DNA of 64,000 bases from Thermotogae bacterium. GTDB lineage: Bacteria; Thermotogota; Thermotogae; Petrotogales; Petrotogaceae. Made by a program: the position numbers and the translations under genes. Of this stretch, positions 16,967 through 25,490 are shown in pieces; the first letter of the stretch is position 1, and the number at the start of each line of letters is the position of its first letter. The DNA lies in the NCBI GenBank assembly GCA_024233675.1, contig JACKPH010000003.1, positions 124,001-188,000 of the forward strand, in the 5' to 3' direction. The notes under the pieces are model-generated. The model was not told where the DNA came from, did no database searches, and saw nothing but the letters and a program-made list of their open reading frames with translations.

Positions 16967-19362
16967 ATATATTAGGACCTGTTGTAACTTCGAAAACTAT
17001 AGGAAAATCTTTTCTCAAAACTGATGACATAATAAGATTCAGTATAAAAAATAAAATAAATGCGGTTGTTTTAAAAGAACCTCATCCGAAATCATGGATG
17101 AGGTTTGTTTCAGTATGCAGGAAATACGGAATAAAACCTGTAATAATATACTCTCCTGATGAAAATTATTTAATTAAAGATACAAAAGAAATGCTTATAG
17201 CAATAAGACATTATAATAAAGTCGGAAATACCGAAACACTTGAAAAAATAAAACTTGATATTCCGGAAATATGTTATCCGGATAAATTATTTAAAAGTTA
17301 TCATGACGAAAAAAAACTTTCTCTCGAAGAATACTTACAAAACTGCGATTTTCTCTCTTACGCCGAATCCGAAACAAAAAATTACGAAATAAAATATTTA
17401 TCACCGAAAATGCCTTATTTCGGGGGATACGAAGAACTCGAAAAAAATATATTATCTTTAAACGATAAAAATCATAAAATAATAAATCATGAATTATCAA
17501 TAATAAAAAAAATGAATGCATCCGATTATATACTAACAGTTAAAAAAATATCTGATTTAGCAGAAAAATATAAAATAGTAAGAGGACCGGGAAGAGGATC
17601 ATCCGTGGGCTCATATTTAGTTTATCTTTTAGGTATAAACAGAATAAACCCTCTGAAATATAATCTTTATTTTGAAAGATTTTTAAACTCAAACAGAAAA
17701 GAACTTCCGGATATAGATTTCGATGTAGAAGCAGAAAAAAGAAATTATTTCATAGAAAAAATTTCATCAGAAATAGGTAAATACCGTGTTGCACAGCTTA
17801 GAACATATTCTACTATGAAATTCAAATCGTGCTATAAAAAAGTTTCTGAAATACTTAATTACAAACCGGATGCAGAATTTTTTCAACCGGTACGCTCACA
17901 TAAAAATTTAGCTATTTATAAACGATTGGATAAAAAGGATAAGATTTTTTACAGACTTATGTATGCATATGAAGGTATAGAAACCGCCGAATCAGTACAT
18001 GCAGCCGGAGTACTTATATCGGAAAAGGATTTAAGGGGTTACATACCTTTGGAATACAAAGAAAATATAATAATTGCCGAAACAGAAAATACAGATCTCA
18101 AATTAATAAATATGGAAAAATTTGATATTCTTGCACTCGACACTTTAAATTTTCTCAAATCATTGGGTTTTAATGAAGAATATGAAAATCTTGAAGATGA
18201 AAATGTATATAAAACACTTTCGGAAGGCTACACTAAAGGTATTTTTCAGTTAGATTCAAAATCCGGAAAAAAAATATCCGTATTCATAAAACCGCAGAAT
18301 TTCAGTCAGCTTGTTCAGCTTGTTGCTTTAAACCGACCCGGTCCTATTGAATCAGGTATGGTTGACAGCTACTTAACCGGAAATTCAGATGAATACCTCA
18401 GGGAACTTCTACCTGAAACTCAGGGCTTAATGATATTTCAGGAACAAATAATAGAAATATCACAAAAAATAGGAGGATTATCACCTGAAGATGCCGATTC
18501 TCTGAGAATAGGACTTTCAAAAAAAATACCAGAACTAATTGAAAAATACAAATGGCAATTCATAAAAAATGCCTCTGATAAAATAGGTGAACCTGAAGCT
18601 AAAAAATTATTTGAAGATATAGAAAAATTTGCACAGTATTCTTTTAACAAATCTCATTCCGTCGCATATGCCCATATAACGTACTGGCTGGCAAAACATA
18701 AAACATATTCGCCTGAAAATTTTTATCTTGGTTATATATCATTAAAAGGATTAGATACCGATACATACAATGAAATATATATGAAAAACATCAGACTTCT
18801 CACACCTTCTGTAAAACACCCTTACGGAAAAACCGAAAAAGGATTTATAATCCCGCCTCTCAGAATAATAAAAGGTATAGGTTTACCTGTTGAAACACAA
18901 ATATCAAAAATAAAGGACGGCACACTTGAAGAATTTGTATATCAGTGTAAAACATTAAATATAAATAAAAATATAACCGAACTTTTAATAAAATCCGGAA
19001 GTCTTGATCACATAGACAAAAACAGAAAACATCTTCTCAGAAAAACAACGGAATTAACTCAGGGAAAATACAGCAGTCTTAACGACATTAAAGAATCAAT
19101 ATTCGGAGAAGTACAAAAAAAATCAAAAGAAGTTGAAACAACAATTGAAACACTCATAGAATATGAATTTGAAACAATAGGACTTCCTATAAGTAATTTA
19201 TATTCTGATGAACTATCAAAAACAATATGTAAAAAAACAGGATCTGATATAAATGTTCCTATAAACGGCTACAGATATAAAAATATGATATTTGACAGTT
19301 CCGGTATATATTATTCCAAATATTATTCCAAAACATTAAAAAAAGTAACGGAAACATTATAA
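16963..19362 (+). CDS. dnaE: Compact DnaE-type DNA polymerase III alpha subunit
   Basis: C-family DNA polymerase of 799 residues, much shorter than the roughly 1100-1160 of E. coli DnaE. The palm has the nucleotide-binding RGPGRGSSVGSYL and the PDIDFDVE motif with two catalytic Asp, and MEKFDILALDTLNFL supplies the third. Fingers (VQLVALNRPGPIESGM, QEQIIEIS, FNKSHSVAYAHITYWLA) are intact. The N-terminal PHP region lacks the metal-binding His signature (no HxH near the start). Little follows the helix-hairpin-helix region, so OB-fold and tau-binding parts appear reduced. Thermotogae carry both PolC and a short DnaE, which fits. Its start overlaps the upstream stop (ATGA). Confidence 0.9.
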   Translation: MNILGPVVTSKTIGKSFLKTDDIIRFSIKNKINAVVLKEPHPKSWMRFVSVCRKYGIKPVIIYSPDENYLIKDTKEMLIAIRHYNKVGNTETLEKIKLDIPEICYPDKLFKSYHDEKKLSLEEYLQNCDFLSYAESETKNYEIKYLSPKMPYFGGYEELEKNILSLNDKNHKIINHELSIIKKMNASDYILTVKKISDLAEKYKIVRGPGRGSSVGSYLVYLLGINRINPLKYNLYFERFLNSNRKELPDIDFDVEAEKRNYFIEKISSEIGKYRVAQLRTYSTMKFKSCYKKVSEILNYKPDAEFFQPVRSHKNLAIYKRLDKKDKIFYRLMYAYEGIETAESVHAAGVLISEKDLRGYIPLEYKENIIIAETENTDLKLINMEKFDILALDTLNFLKSLGFNEEYENLEDENVYKTLSEGYTKGIFQLDSKSGKKISVFIKPQNFSQLVQLVALNRPGPIESGMVDSYLTGNSDEYLRELLPETQGLMIFQEQIIEISQKIGGLSPEDADSLRIGLSKKIPELIEKYKWQFIKNASDKIGEPEAKKLFEDIEKFAQYSFNKSHSVAYAHITYWLAKHKTYSPENFYLGYISLKGLDTDTYNEIYMKNIRLLTPSVKHPYGKTEKGFIIPPLRIIKGIGLPVETQISKIKDGTLEEFVYQCKTLNINKNITELLIKSGSLDHIDKNRKHLLRKTTELTQGKYSSLNDIKESIFGEVQKKSKEVETTIETLIEYEFETIGLPISNLYSDELSKTICKKTGSDINVPINGYRYKNMIFDSSGIYYSKYYSKTLKKVTETL

Positions 19363-19378
19363 TGTTTCCGTTACTTTT
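19341..19378. terminator. Perfect palindromic bidirectional terminator embedded in two gene ends
   Basis: A 38-bp perfect palindrome with arm AAAAGTAACGGAAACATT. It contains the stop codon of the plus-strand dnaE (19360-19362) and of the minus-strand MATE gene (19371-19373), and has T runs on both strands. One hairpin thus terminates two convergent transcripts. Confidence 0.9.
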
Positions 19379-20708
19379 TTTCAGGGACTTTATAAAACAA
19401 ATTACTCTCACGTTTAATATAAATAAAAGAAAAAATTAAAGTTAAAAACTCAGAAAATACAGCAACTGACCATATACCGTTGTCCCCTAAAAAATAAGGA
19501 AGTAAAAAAAGAAAAATAAATATAAAAACTAATCCTCTAAGGGATGATATAACAGCAGATTCACGTGCTTTACCGAGTGAAGTAAGAAAAGCCGAAGAAA
19601 CAATATTAAAACTTCCCGGTATAAAAGAAAATGCATATATTATAAGAGCTCCGGAAGTTATTCTGAGCATTTCATCATTATTTCCTGAAAAAACACCGGC
19701 TATCTTTCCACTGAAAATTTCACTAAAAAGAACTATTAAAAAACTTATACCGACAGCAGAAAAACTACCTATTTTAAAAATAACCGATAAATAATCAAAA
19801 TTTCTTTTACCGTAATTATAAGAAACCAGCGGACTCATTCCCTGAACAATTCCTGTAATTATCATAGTCTGAATATATCCTATATAACCTATTACAGCAA
19901 AAGCTGAAACACCTATAACTCCTATTCTTTTAAGAATAACCATATTAAAAGCAAACGTTGTGAGTGAAACAGAAATCTGACCTACAAATTCTGATGATCC
20001 GTTAAAAATTATTTTTTTCAGAAGTTCTCCGTCATATTTTACCCTGATAAACCTGAAAACTGATTTTTCCGAAAGAAAATAAACAATATAAATAATATTT
20101 GCAAAAATAATTGATACACCTGACGCATATGCAGCACCTTTTATTCCTAATCCTAATTTAACAATAAAATAATAATCAAGAAAAACATTCAGAATATTGG
20201 AAAAAATTCCGAATAAAAGTGAAAGAACGGGTTTACCGGAACCTCTCATAAAAACAGAAAAACATATATTCATAATCATAAATATATAAAAAAACATCAT
20301 AATACCGAGATACTGAGAAAGATAAAAAGAATTTTTACCGGCTAAAAAATTATATATATTATTTCTGAAAACAAAAGAAATCACAGTAAAAACAGAAACC
20401 ATAAAAAAACCAGATAAAACAGTAAAAGTAAAAATTCTGTCCGCTTCTTTTTTATTACCGCTTCCCAGACTTATTCCGGCCGGAACAAGTCCGCCTACAG
20501 AAATCATAATACCTATACCTAAAAGCACATAAAGATACGGAATTGAAAAATTAACTCCCGCAAGTGCTTCTCCTCCTACAAAATTACCTATAAAAATACC
20601 GTCTACAATAGTCATAAAAGAACTTAATATCATTCCTAAAACTGCAGGTAAAGCAAAAATAAAAAATGTCTTTCCGATATTCTTACTCTCCAAAAGATTT
20701 TTTTCCAC
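19371..20708 (-). CDS. MATE-family multidrug/cation efflux transporter
   Basis: Integral-membrane antiporter of 445 residues with about 12 hydrophobic segments. The MATE signature is visible at the start: FFIFALPAVLGMILSSFMTIVDGIFIGNFVGGEALAGVNF, with the matching second half at about 230-290 (GSSEFVGQISVSLTTFAFNMVIL). It starts with GTG, the ATG codons nearby being out of frame, with GGAGGTG upstream. The neighbour is an AraC-type regulator with a ligand-binding domain, which may control it. Substrate unknown. Confidence 0.9.
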   Translation of the reverse strand: MEKNLLESKNIGKTFFIFALPAVLGMILSSFMTIVDGIFIGNFVGGEALAGVNFSIPYLYVLLGIGIMISVGGLVPAGISLGSGNKKEADRIFTFTVLSGFFMVSVFTVISFVFRNNIYNFLAGKNSFYLSQYLGIMMFFYIFMIMNICFSVFMRGSGKPVLSLLFGIFSNILNVFLDYYFIVKLGLGIKGAAYASGVSIIFANIIYIVYFLSEKSVFRFIRVKYDGELLKKIIFNGSSEFVGQISVSLTTFAFNMVILKRIGVIGVSAFAVIGYIGYIQTMIITGIVQGMSPLVSYNYGKRNFDYLSVIFKIGSFSAVGISFLIVLFSEIFSGKIAGVFSGNNDEMLRITSGALIIYAFSFIPGSFNIVSSAFLTSLGKARESAVISSLRGLVFIFIFLFLLPYFLGDNGIWSVAVFSEFLTLIFSFIYIKRESNLFYKVPEKK

Positions 20709-20768
20709 ATCATCACCTCCACAGGGGAGTATACATAATTATCAGAAAAAAATCTTCTGAATTCGTGC

Positions 20769-21632
20769 TCATTTTAAAGGAACACAAATTTCACATTTTA
20801 TTTTACCGGTTTCCGGCTCAATATAAGATCTGTAAATCTCAATAATAAATTTTTCAAAATCAATATCATATTTTCCGAAAGGTATCCATACAGAATTTAT
20901 GTCTCTGTAAACTTTTTCAAATCTGTCAATAGAATCATAAAAATAATAACAAGCATAATTACCTTCTTCTATATCAAGAATATTTTCATATCCTGAATCT
21001 TTAACTGTTATACATGTATCATATATACACTTGTTTTCATCAGAAATAAGAATGTCATCATAGGAAATTCCCACAAAAACAGTATCTTTATTAACCATAT
21101 TATTATTTTCGGCCTCTTTACAGAAAATATCCCAGGCTTCCCCGGAATATCCGTAATTAAGTATATGCTTTTTATAATAAAGCTTCATACTGTTTATTTT
21201 TTTATAACAGAAATTTTTATCTATATCCCTAAAACTATTTTCATCAACTTTATAATCTTTAATTTTTTTACCTATTCTTTCATAAGAATCAGAAAGATTA
21301 ATAAAAGAAGAATTTTTAAATTCATAAGGGGATACTCCGAAAATTTTTCTGAATTCCGTAGAAAAATTAGAACTTGAATATCCTATCATAGAAGCTATTT
21401 CCGTTATTGAAATATCAGAATTACGTTTTATAAAAGCTGCCGCTTTCTCATATTTCAGTCTTTTTATAAAAGAATAGACACTCTCTCCTGTAACTGTTCT
21501 AAACATCCTGTTAAAATAAAATTTTGAAAATCCGCAGTATTCGGATATTTGCTCAACGCTTAATTTTTTATCAAAATTACTGTATATATAATTAACAGCA
21601 TTGTATATTTTCAAAGTATTCTTTTCATCCAT
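20769..21632 (-). CDS. AraC-family regulator with GyrI-like ligand-binding domain
   Basis: Transcription regulator of 287 residues. Two AraC helix-turn-helix units occupy about 10-108 (LSVEQISEYCGFSKFYFNRMFRTVTGESV and ISITEIASMIGYSSSNFSTEFRKIFGVSP). A Rob/GyrI-type effector-binding domain follows (about 145-287, ending GKIKCEICVPLK). It lies 60 bp from the MATE gene on the same strand, so efflux control by a bound drug-like ligand is the simplest reading. The domain order matches Rob/BmrR-like sensors. Confidence 0.88.
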   Translation of the reverse strand: MDEKNTLKIYNAVNYIYSNFDKKLSVEQISEYCGFSKFYFNRMFRTVTGESVYSFIKRLKYEKAAAFIKRNSDISITEIASMIGYSSSNFSTEFRKIFGVSPYEFKNSSFINLSDSYERIGKKIKDYKVDENSFRDIDKNFCYKKINSMKLYYKKHILNYGYSGEAWDIFCKEAENNNMVNKDTVFVGISYDDILISDENKCIYDTCITVKDSGYENILDIEEGNYACYYFYDSIDRFEKVYRDINSVWIPFGKYDIDFEKFIIEIYRSYIEPETGKIKCEICVPLK

Positions 21633-21660
21633 AATAATCCCCTATTCATAATCATATAAC

Positions 21661-21690
21661 TTGACTTTTATATAACTTATGAGTTATAAT
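21661..21690 (+). promoter_or_regulatory. Strong promoter with overlapping palindromic operator for the ArsR gene
   Basis: TTGACT (21661-21666) and TATAAT (21685-21690) with an 18-bp spacer form a near-consensus sigma-70 promoter on the plus strand. The spacer contains the inverted repeat TATAACT-tatg-AGTTATA (21671-21688), which reaches the -10 box. This is the usual place for an ArsR/SmtB-type repressor site. A weaker minus-strand promoter for the AraC gene (TTGACA at 21713-21718, AATTAT -10) would cross the same palindrome. Confidence 0.65.
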
Positions 21691-21696
21691 AATTCT

Positions 21697-21814
21697 GTAA
21701 TAAAATTGATACTGTCAATATTACCTGTTTTTTCAAGTATTCCCGACCGATACTTAAAAAACTTCTTAAGCCATGTTATCGTATAGAGGATTGCATTGTC
21801 AGTCCTCTTTTTTA
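21697..21814 (+). ncRNA. Leader RNA or small RNA with terminator upstream of the ArsR gene
   Basis: From the expected transcription start (about 21697) the RNA runs about 118 nt to an intrinsic terminator: AGAGGA (21785-21790) with TCCTCT (21803-21808) and a T run. Upstream is a hairpin AAGTAT/ATACTT around a C-rich loop. The ArsR gene begins 26 nt after the terminator. It could be an attenuated leader or a free-standing small RNA. I recognise no riboswitch class. Confidence 0.45.
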
Positions 21815-21839
21815 TAAATATAACTCCGGAGGCCGTAAA

Positions 21840-22118
21840 ATGGTATACAAAAAAAATTCAGATATATTTTTCGTACTTGCTGATCCTGTAAGAAGACGAA
21901 TAATAGAAATGCTCTCGTGCGAAGAATTTTCGGTAAATGAAATAGTAAAAGAATTCAGTCTTACACAGCCTGCAATATCAAAACACTTAAAAATACTCAG
22001 AGAATCAGGTCTTGTAATAGTAAAAGAACGAGGTAAAAAAAGATTTTACACACTTGAAAATAAAATTTTAACCGATCTTGAATCATGGATAAAAATGATA
22101 AAGTATAAACAGTATTAA
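21840..22118 (+). CDS. ArsR/SmtB-family winged-helix repressor
   Basis: A 92-residue dimeric repressor. The ArsR pattern is clear: FVLADPVRRRIIEMLSCEEFSVNEIVKEFSLTQPAISKHLKILRESGLVIVKERGKKRFYTL. The metal-binding ELCVCD motif of the alpha-3 helix is absent (EEFSVNEI), so it probably responds to something other than a thiol-bound metal. The SOP-type subgroup (autorepressor PagR/SdpR-like) is possible. It probably autoregulates through the upstream palindrome. Its last 4 bp overlap the stop of the convergent hydrolase gene. Confidence 0.88.
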   Translation: MVYKKNSDIFFVLADPVRRRIIEMLSCEEFSVNEIVKEFSLTQPAISKHLKILRESGLVIVKERGKKRFYTLENKILTDLESWIKMIKYKQY

Positions 22119-23077
22119 ACAACAGGCTCAATATATTTTTTTATAAATTCTATCCTGTCTTTAAATTTAGGCATAAAAAGAGAAGTAACGGCAACTACAG
22201 TTCCGGAATCAGAATTAACATAAATAACATTTCCTCCGTCACCAAGTGCGGCGTAACTGTTCTGATCTATAATCCACCAAAGATATCCGTATTTCATAAC
22301 TCCCCATTTACTCTGTTCTTTTGTACTTTCTTCTATCCATTCAGAAGAAAGTATACGTTTTCCTTCCCATAAACCTTTATTTAAAAAAAGCTGACCTATC
22401 TTTGCCATTTCATACGGTGTAAGAGTTAATCCCCATCCGGCTGTATTCATTCCGGAAGGATCTGCTGCCCATCCTTTGACTTTTTTATTTTTAATAAAAT
22501 TCATATAATCGTCTATATTTCTTATAAAAGTATTATCAGGAATTTTAATTTTCAGAGGAACAAATAAATTTTCAGAAGCAAATTCTATTACTGACTTTCC
22601 TGTTGAATTTACAAGTATACCGGACAAAATCTGAGTTCCTACTGTGGAGTATTTAAATTCGCCTGTAATACCTTCCTTACCTCCAAGAAGATCTAAAGCT
22701 GCTTTTATCCAGTCATCACTTCCGTAAACCTTGGAAAAAGGTTCTGATTTGTATTTATAAGGTGCTGTCATTGTGAGCATATTTTTAATTGTGACATTTT
22801 GTATGGTTTTTTCACCACGTTTAACCGTATAGTCGGGAAAAAAATCCAGAACTTTCTGATCCGGGCTCTTTATATAGCCTTTATCTATTGCAATACCTAT
22901 AAGCGCTGAAATTATACTTTTTGTAACTGACATAATATGAACCGTATCTTCCGGACTAAACCCGTTAAAATATTCTTCATAAACTTTTTCACCGTTTTTA
23001 AGTATGCAAACTCCGGCTATATTTTCATATTCATCTTCTATCTTTTCTCCGAGTTTAACCTTATTTTCATTTTTCAA
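22115..23077 (-). CDS. Serine hydrolase of the beta-lactamase (class C / PBP4*) family
   Basis: Beta-lactamase-fold esterase or peptidase without signal peptide, so probably cytoplasmic. It has about 320 residues. The nucleophile motif SVTKSII (SxxK) is near residue 53, with a YST motif in the place of the family's YxN Tyr, and GWGLTLTPYEMAKIGQLFLNKG typical of the fold. An upstream GTG lies inside the Shine-Dalgarno GGAGGTGAG, so TTG at 23075-23077 is the likely start. It follows the AraC/GyrI gene on the same strand by 23 bp. Substrate unknown. Confidence 0.82.
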   Translation of the reverse strand: MKNENKVKLGEKIEDEYENIAGVCILKNGEKVYEEYFNGFSPEDTVHIMSVTKSIISALIGIAIDKGYIKSPDQKVLDFFPDYTVKRGEKTIQNVTIKNMLTMTAPYKYKSEPFSKVYGSDDWIKAALDLLGGKEGITGEFKYSTVGTQILSGILVNSTGKSVIEFASENLFVPLKIKIPDNTFIRNIDDYMNFIKNKKVKGWAADPSGMNTAGWGLTLTPYEMAKIGQLFLNKGLWEGKRILSSEWIEESTKEQSKWGVMKYGYLWWIIDQNSYAALGDGGNVIYVNSDSGTVVAVTSLFMPKFKDRIEFIKKYIEPVV

Positions 23078-23100
23078 AATACTCACCTCCTGGTTTTAAG

Positions 23101-23967
23101 TTACTTTTTTTCTGCCGCAATCCATATTTCACATTTATAATTATCATTTTTTACATCTGCGGAAGGATAAACTTCAAAATCAGTTCCTGATGAAGGTTTA
23201 TAATCACCGGCGAAATCAGAATAAATCTTATGATAAAATTCCGAAAAAGCTTCCGGCATTTTACCCACACACGGAAAAACTATATAAGTATGAGGAGGAA
23301 TTATTTCAACCGTTAAATGAGAATCCGTAATTTTTTCACCGTTATAGCATACACCTATTGCATAAGAAGAATCACTTATATCTGTACCAAAAGTTGCACC
23401 TGAAATACATTTTCCGAAATAACTATTTTCAGGCATATATTTAACAAGTCCGGAAATTGTTCCGTCATTATCACATTCTTTCCAGAATAAAGATATAGTA
23501 TCAGAATTTATTTCAGTACCTGAAGGAACTTTTAATTTTTTACATATGAACTGAAAAGAATCTGTTTTTTCAATTCTGTAATTTACAATATTACCGCCTT
23601 TCAAAATAAGCTTCAGTGAAAGCGGGGAAAAAGATTTAACTTCCGATTTACCGTGTTTTACCTGTGAAGGGGATATTCCGTGAAACTTTGTAAACGCCCT
23701 GCTAAAACTTTCAGGAGAATTATAACCGTATTTAAAAGCAATATCAATAACTCTTTTATCTCCGGAAGCTAATTCAGAACCCGCCATCGAAAGTCTTCTC
23801 ATTCTTATATAATCTCCTACGGTATAACCGCATACAATACTAAAAACCCTCTGAAAATGAAATACAGATGAGCACGCCTCTTTAGCAAGTTTTTCATAAT
23901 CAGTCGGGTCACAAAGATGATTTTCTATATAATCAACAGCTCTCTGAACAGAGTTTATCCAATCCAT
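23101..23967 (-). CDS. AraC-family regulator with GyrI-like ligand-binding domain (second copy)
   Basis: Regulator of 288 residues. AraC helix-turn-helix pair at about 5-105 (DYEKLAKEACSSVFHFQRVFSIVCGYTVGDYIRMRRL and VIDIAFKYGYNSPESFSRAFTKFHGISPSQVK). GyrI-like effector domain at about 125-288, ending CEIWIAAEKK. It leads the operon with the beta-lactamase-fold hydrolase and probably controls it. It is a paralogue of the regulator at 20769, but the two share only family-level similarity. Confidence 0.88.
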   Translation of the reverse strand: MDWINSVQRAVDYIENHLCDPTDYEKLAKEACSSVFHFQRVFSIVCGYTVGDYIRMRRLSMAGSELASGDKRVIDIAFKYGYNSPESFSRAFTKFHGISPSQVKHGKSEVKSFSPLSLKLILKGGNIVNYRIEKTDSFQFICKKLKVPSGTEINSDTISLFWKECDNDGTISGLVKYMPENSYFGKCISGATFGTDISDSSYAIGVCYNGEKITDSHLTVEIIPPHTYIVFPCVGKMPEAFSEFYHKIYSDFAGDYKPSSGTDFEVYPSADVKNDNYKCEIWIAAEKK

Positions 23968-24050
23968 TTTTTCCTCCCGTCATCAATTATAGAAGAAATA
24001 AAAATAAATTTCATGACTTTTTCTGCGGAATGATGTTATCTTTAATAATA

Positions 24051-24095
24051 AAAACAGTGTATTATGATTCGTAATAGTTCATAACACACTGTTTT
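24051..24095 (-). terminator. Terminator after the alpha/beta hydrolase gene
   Basis: Long stem AAAACAGTGT (24051-24060) with ACACTGTTTT (24086-24095), continuing as TTATGA/TCATAA after one mismatch, with a T run on the minus strand. It isolates the hydrolase transcript from the AraC gene. Confidence 0.8.
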
Positions 24096-24097
24096 TA

Positions 24098-24904
24098 CTA
24101 ATTTTTCATTATAAAACCCAACAACATCGAATTAACAGTATCATATTTTTCAAAAATTGCTACATGACCACAGTCAGGAATAACAATAAATTCTGATTCC
24201 GGTATTTCGGCAACCATTTTTTCAACAAATTTTCTTGGTTTAAGAATATCTTCCTCCCCGAGAATAAAAAGTACCGGAGATTTTATTTTATGAAGTTCTT
24301 TTGTTAAATTAAGATCATTAAGAAATGTTTCATAAAGATATATCTGACCTTCAAAATAATCTTTCGGGAATTTTTCCATATCTTCCGCCCTTTTTGAAAG
24401 CATATTCATGTTTTTTTCTATAAAAGAATTACCGTATATTGTCGGCATCATACCGAAAAAGAATTTTTTCGCATCTTTTTCTTCTGCTGCCCTTTTCCAA
24501 CCGTCTATAAAATATCTTATTTTATCATCTATTTCACTTACTGAATCTATAACAGAAACTGATTTAATATATTCCGGATAATCTATTGCAAAACGTAAAG
24601 CCACTTCTCCGCCGTAAGATGTACCTACAATATGAACCTTATTTATTCCCAGTTTATCCATAAGAATTTTTGCTTCCTGTGCATGTTCTTTAAAAGAATA
24701 CGGTCCTTTCGGTTTTCCGGATTTAAGCTGTCCTTTAAAATCATGAAGCAAAACCCTGTATCCCATCTTCTCAAATAAAGCCGCCTGATACCCCCAGCTG
24801 TTTGCTGATGCCATAACACCATTAAAAAATGCAACAGTTTCTTTAGCGTTTTCACTGCCTCTCAGTTCATAAAAAATATCATTACCGTTAATATTAACAA
24901 TCAT
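24098..24904 (-). CDS. Alpha/beta-fold hydrolase
   Basis: A 268-residue hydrolase. Nucleophile elbow GTSYGGE near residue 95, oxyanion HxG-like FFNGV at about 28, Asp in ILGEEDIL, and His in DCGHVAIFE give a complete catalytic triad. Closest in layout to 3-oxoadipate enol-lactonase or carboxylesterase relatives, but the substrate cannot be inferred. The start ATG is 9 nt downstream of the stop of the extended rloB frame, and its Shine-Dalgarno AGGTGA overlaps that stop, so it may share the defence-pair transcript. Confidence 0.85.
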   Translation of the reverse strand: MIVNINGNDIFYELRGSENAKETVAFFNGVMASANSWGYQAALFEKMGYRVLLHDFKGQLKSGKPKGPYSFKEHAQEAKILMDKLGINKVHIVGTSYGGEVALRFAIDYPEYIKSVSVIDSVSEIDDKIRYFIDGWKRAAEEKDAKKFFFGMMPTIYGNSFIEKNMNMLSKRAEDMEKFPKDYFEGQIYLYETFLNDLNLTKELHKIKSPVLFILGEEDILKPRKFVEKMVAEIPESEFIVIPDCGHVAIFEKYDTVNSMLLGFIMKN

Positions 24905-24912
24905 TTTTTCAC

Positions 24913-25490
24913 CTATCTTTTATATTTATTTAATTCTTCCACAAGATAAACAACTTTTGTAGAAGGATTTGCATCTATTGGTCTGAAATCTTTAAAATAA
25001 TTCAATAATTTTTTATTGCAATATTCTGATTTTTTAAAAGTTTATCATAAATTTTTTTATCATTTTTTTTATAATTTTCATTCAAAAAAATTTTAAGTTT
25101 CTTATTATAATCATTTCTTGACATTGCACTCTGAAGATATATAAAATGCAAAACAAACCATAGTTCAAAGCATTCATTAGAATATGCAACTTTAAAATTG
25201 AGATTTTTTGCTTTTTCAATAGCTTCTGAAAATTTTTCTCCGTAATCATCTTTATCAAATACACACCAGACCTGGTCATATTTATTTTTTTTATTCTCTT
25301 TTTCGGCACAGTATACAATATTTATTGTATTTTCTCCTGTAGGTACAATTTTTATTTTGGCACTTGTAACTTCAAAAGATTCAAAATAATTTTTTTCAGT
25401 TTCTTCACCTTCACAGACAATTAAAATATCAGGTCTTTTTTCCCTTGTATCCTTTCTTCTTTCGTAAGGATTATTCTTCATAGCATTCAC
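24913..25490 (-). CDS. rloB: RloB/AbiLii-family defence protein, frameshifted near its 3' end
   Basis: Second gene of a two-gene anti-phage module. The first 162 residues carry the RloB family blocks: ILIVCEGEETEKNYF, WCVFDKDDYGEKF and FKVAYSNECFELWFVLHF, a Toprim-like acidic arrangement. The frame stops at TGA 25002-25004. The -1 frame continues without stop for 31 codons through NPSTKVVYLVEELNKYK, the expected family C-terminus, ending at TAG 24913-24915. The shift point is an A6 run in the form A AAA AAT, a possible slippery heptamer. Either slippage, a real mutation or a homopolymer sequencing error explains it. It overlaps the ATPase gene by 20 bp. Confidence 0.8.

Noticed and set aside
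21697..21814. Known riboswitch in the ArsR leader
   Set aside because: No conserved core of SAM, preQ1, fluoride, ZTP, guanidine or T-box classes was visible.
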